Source: SHWB01 sp050246875 (GTDB lineage Bacteria > Pseudomonadota > Alphaproteobacteria > UBA6615). From it: a stretch of DNA of 64,000 bases. The notes under the pieces were generated by a model, which saw nothing but the letters and a program-made list of their open reading frames with translations, had not been told where the DNA came from and ran no database searches. Made by a program: the position numbers and the translations under genes. The stretch is taken from NCBI GenBank assembly GCA_050246875.1, contig JBFWVF010000010.1, positions 173,408-237,407 on the forward strand, read 5' to 3'. Each line of letters starts with the position of its first letter. Position 1 is the stretch's first letter. Shown in pieces: positions 61,962-64,000 of the stretch.

Positions 61962-62924
61962 ATGGCGGCAGGACGGACGCGCATCATCGCCATCGAGGAG
62001 CATTACGGCGACGCCGAACTCATGGCCTCGCCCGGCTTCGGCCGCGACCTGCCGGGCGGCAAGGTGCGCGAGCGGTTGGAAGACCTCGGCGCGGACCGCC
62101 TGAAGGACATGGATGCGGCCGGCATCGACCTGCAGGTGCTCTCGCACGTCTCGCCGTCGCTGCAGCGCTTCGATGCCGAGACGGCGGTGCGGCTGGCGCG
62201 CGGCGTCAACGACCGCCTGCGCGATACCTGCGCCGCCCATCCCGGCCGTTATGCCGGCTTCGCCGCATTGCCCACCGCCGACCCGAAGGCCGCCGCCGAC
62301 GAACTCGAACGCGCGGTGACGAAGCTCGGTTTCAAGGGCGCGATGCTGCACGGCCTCGCCAACGGCGTGTTCCTCGACGACCGGCGGTTCTGGCCGGTGT
62401 TCGAGCGCGCCGCGGCGCTCGACGTGCCGATCTACATCCATCCGGCGGCGCCACACCCGGCCGTCGTCGACGCCTACTACAAGGACTACGCGACCGACTT
62501 CTGGTGCCTCACCGGCCCGGCCTGGGCCTTCGCCGTGGAGACCGGCACGCAGGCGGTCCGCATGGTGCTGTCGGGCGTCTTCGACCGGTATCCGAACCTG
62601 AAGATCATCCTCGGCCATCTCGGCGAGGGTGTGCCGTTCATGCTGTGGCGGCTCGACTACACGCTGAAATGGCCGGGCAACAAGCCGGTGGCCTTCCGCG
62701 ACACCTTCTGCGACCGCTTCTGGGTCACGACCAGCGGCTTCTTCTCCGACCCCGCCCTGCAATGCACCATCAGCGAGATGGGCGTCGACCACGTGCTGTT
62801 CTCGGTCGACTGGCCGTTCGTGATGAACACGCCGGGTACCGACTGGCTCAACCGCCTGCAGCTCGCGCCGGCCGACAAGGCGAAGATCATGGGCGGCAAC
62901 GCCGAGCGCCTGCTGAAGCTGTAG
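61962..62924 (+). CDS. ACMSD-family amidohydrolase/decarboxylase (first of pair)
   Basis: A 320-residue enzyme of the amidohydrolase-2 (ACMSD) superfamily, which decarboxylates or hydrolyses aromatic acids. The N-terminal motif is AIEEHYGD: Glu12 and His14 take the metal positions, as in gamma-resorcylate decarboxylase. Other ligands are His160 (IYIHPAAPHP), His219 (LGHLGEGVPF) and Asp283 (FSVDWPF). The second gene 83 bases downstream is a close paralogue. Substrate not proven; 2,6-dihydroxybenzoate-like acids are plausible. Confidence 0.86.
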   Translation: MAAGRTRIIAIEEHYGDAELMASPGFGRDLPGGKVRERLEDLGADRLKDMDAAGIDLQVLSHVSPSLQRFDAETAVRLARGVNDRLRDTCAAHPGRYAGFAALPTADPKAAADELERAVTKLGFKGAMLHGLANGVFLDDRRFWPVFERAAALDVPIYIHPAAPHPAVVDAYYKDYATDFWCLTGPAWAFAVETGTQAVRMVLSGVFDRYPNLKIILGHLGEGVPFMLWRLDYTLKWPGNKPVAFRDTFCDRFWVTTSGFFSDPALQCTISEMGVDHVLFSVDWPFVMNTPGTDWLNRLQLAPADKAKIMGGNAERLLKL

Positions 62925-63007
62925 CCGCGAGCCTCTTGCCCACGGTCGCGCCGCGCCGCGCGCCGGGCTAGCCTTCCCGCCAACAAACACCGGGCAGGGA
63001 GGACGCC

Positions 63008-63967
63008 ATGGCGACGACGGCGCGGCCGCGCGTGATCGCGATCGAGGAGCACTACATCGACGCCGAGCTGTCGGCGCGCATGGGCCGCGATGCCGGCGGC
63101 GGCATCCTGCGCGAGCGCCTCGAAAGCCTCGGCGATCTGCGCCTCAAGGACATGGACGCGGCGGGCATCGACATGCAGGTGCTGTCGCATCTCTCGCCGT
63201 CGACGCAGCGACTCGACGCCGCCGAATCGATCCGCCTCGCGCGCGGCGCCAACGACCGGCTCGCGGCCGCCATCGCCGCGCACCCCGACCGCCTCGCTGC
63301 CTTCGCCGCCATCCCGACGCCCGACCCGAAGGCCGCCGCCGACGAACTCGAGCGGACGGTGACGAAGCTCGGCTTCAAGGGCGCGATGGTGCACGGCATG
63401 ACCAACGGCGTGTTCTTCGACGACCGCCGCTTCTGGCCGATCTTCGAGCGGGCGCAGGCGCTGGATGTGCCGGTCTACCTGCATCCGGCGCCGCCGCACC
63501 CGGCCGTGACCGAGGTGTACTACAAGGAATACGTCGCCGACTTCCCGACGCTCACCGGCCCTGCCTGGGGCTTCGCGGTGGAGACCGGCACCCAGGCGGT
63601 GCGGATGGTGCTGTCGGGCGTGTTCGACCGCTATCCAGACCTGAAGATCATGCTCGGCCATCTCGGCGAGGGCGTGCCGTTCATGCTGTGGCGGCTCGAC
63701 CATTCGCTCAACCGGCCGGGCGGCAAGTCGATCGCCTTCCGCGACACCTTCTGCGACCGCTTCTGGATCACCACCAGCGGCAACTTCTCCGACCCCGCGC
63801 TGCAGTGCTGCCTCATGGAGATGGGCGCCGACCACGTCATGTTCTCGGTCGACTGGCCACTGGTGATGAACGCCCCGGCGACCGACTGGCTCACCCGCCT
63901 GCAGCTCGCCCCCGCCGACAAGGCGAAGATCATGGGCGGCAACGCCGCGCGGCTGCTGAAGCTGTAG
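63008..63967 (+). CDS. ACMSD-family amidohydrolase/decarboxylase (second of pair)
   Basis: A 319-residue paralogue of the preceding gene with the same metal ligands one residue earlier: Glu13-Glu14-His15, His159, His218 and Asp282. Residues lining the pocket differ (FPTLTGPAWG vs FWCLTGPAWA, LDHSLNRPGGK vs LDYTLKWPGNK), which suggests a related but different substrate. It has its own gap and ATG (63008) with GGGAGG upstream. It is the last gene; nothing else is visible in the final 33 bases. Confidence 0.86.
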   Translation: MATTARPRVIAIEEHYIDAELSARMGRDAGGGILRERLESLGDLRLKDMDAAGIDMQVLSHLSPSTQRLDAAESIRLARGANDRLAAAIAAHPDRLAAFAAIPTPDPKAAADELERTVTKLGFKGAMVHGMTNGVFFDDRRFWPIFERAQALDVPVYLHPAPPHPAVTEVYYKEYVADFPTLTGPAWGFAVETGTQAVRMVLSGVFDRYPDLKIMLGHLGEGVPFMLWRLDHSLNRPGGKSIAFRDTFCDRFWITTSGNFSDPALQCCLMEMGADHVMFSVDWPLVMNAPATDWLTRLQLAPADKAKIMGGNAARLLKL

Positions 63968-64000
63968 GAATTCGTCCGCGCATTCCCTCCTCACCCCGGC

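Noticed and set aside
63968..64000. Additional gene at the right edge
   Set aside because: Only 33 bases remain after the last stop codon and no start or motif is visible.

Overview
The window is dense, very GC-rich, and chromosomal in character: about 63 protein genes and one tRNA, with no non-coding gap above roughly 205 bases. It points to a free-living alphaproteobacterium, probably of the Rhodospirillales or Hyphomicrobiales type. Supporting this are a PhyR-type general-stress regulator, a TipF-like polar flagellar protein, CcmI, an argD-argF-hslO cluster, an RHH-less PutA, a TRAP transporter, and many acyl-CoA and amidohydrolase catabolic genes. I see no prophage, insertion sequence, integrase or CRISPR array.

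Layout. 1-8.5 kb: two 2OG-Fe(II) oxygenases (one cut by the window edge), a MaoC dehydratase with a SnoaL-like partner, a FadB/FadJ-type beta-oxidation fusion with a quinone reductase, then a complete DctP-Q-M TRAP transporter. 8.5-17.2 kb: envelope and housekeeping genes: an M16 peptidase pair, a PagL-like lipid A deacylase, a FolM-like/FolB pteridine pair, a degenerate PhyR, a DUF5996 protein, a PiT phosphate carrier and a NUDIX hydrolase. 17.3-24.9 kb: small-molecule catabolism (SDRs, methyltransferase, cupin, amidohydrolase, VOC, MFS), then a compositionally different gene for a polytopic membrane protein fused to an endonuclease/exonuclease/phosphatase domain. 25-33 kb: CcmI and a bacterial O-GlcNAc-transferase-like TPR protein in one operon, a divergent methyltransferase, a Gfo/Idh dehydrogenase and putA. 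33.2-40.2 kb: an inverted repeat followed by a sugar/acid/acyl-CoA catabolic block (two more Gfo/Idh enzymes, MDR reductase, thioesterase, enoyl-CoA hydratase, OsmC, a GntR regulator and a beta-hydroxyacid dehydrogenase). 40.3-46.1 kb: MFS permease, an unknown membrane protein, motA-motB and a large MscS channel. 46.2-54 kb: argD-argF-hslO-lipoprotein operon, two tandem trkH genes, apaG, tRNA-Gly(CCC) and a DUF2306 protein. 54.1-64 kb: M20 amidohydrolase, class IIA HAD phosphatase, TipF-like EAL protein, two tandem amidases, a Sel1-repeat protein, and two tandem ACMSD/gamma-resorcylate-decarboxylase-like enzymes.

A recurring theme is duplication with divergence. There are tandem pairs of 2OG oxygenases, trkH, amidases and ACMSD-like enzymes, and an M16 catalytic/non-catalytic pair. 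Several proteins keep the fold but lack catalytic residues. One amidase has lost the catalytic Lys and cis-Ser, the PhyR receiver has Gly where the phosphorylated Asp should be, one M16 subunit lacks HxxEH, and the TipF-like protein has a degenerate EAL motif. The best candidates for under-described biology are the degenerate PhyR, the pseudo-amidase/amidase pair, the membrane-EEP fusion and the CcmI/OGT-like operon. Function calls rest on motif recognition only; no database search was run.
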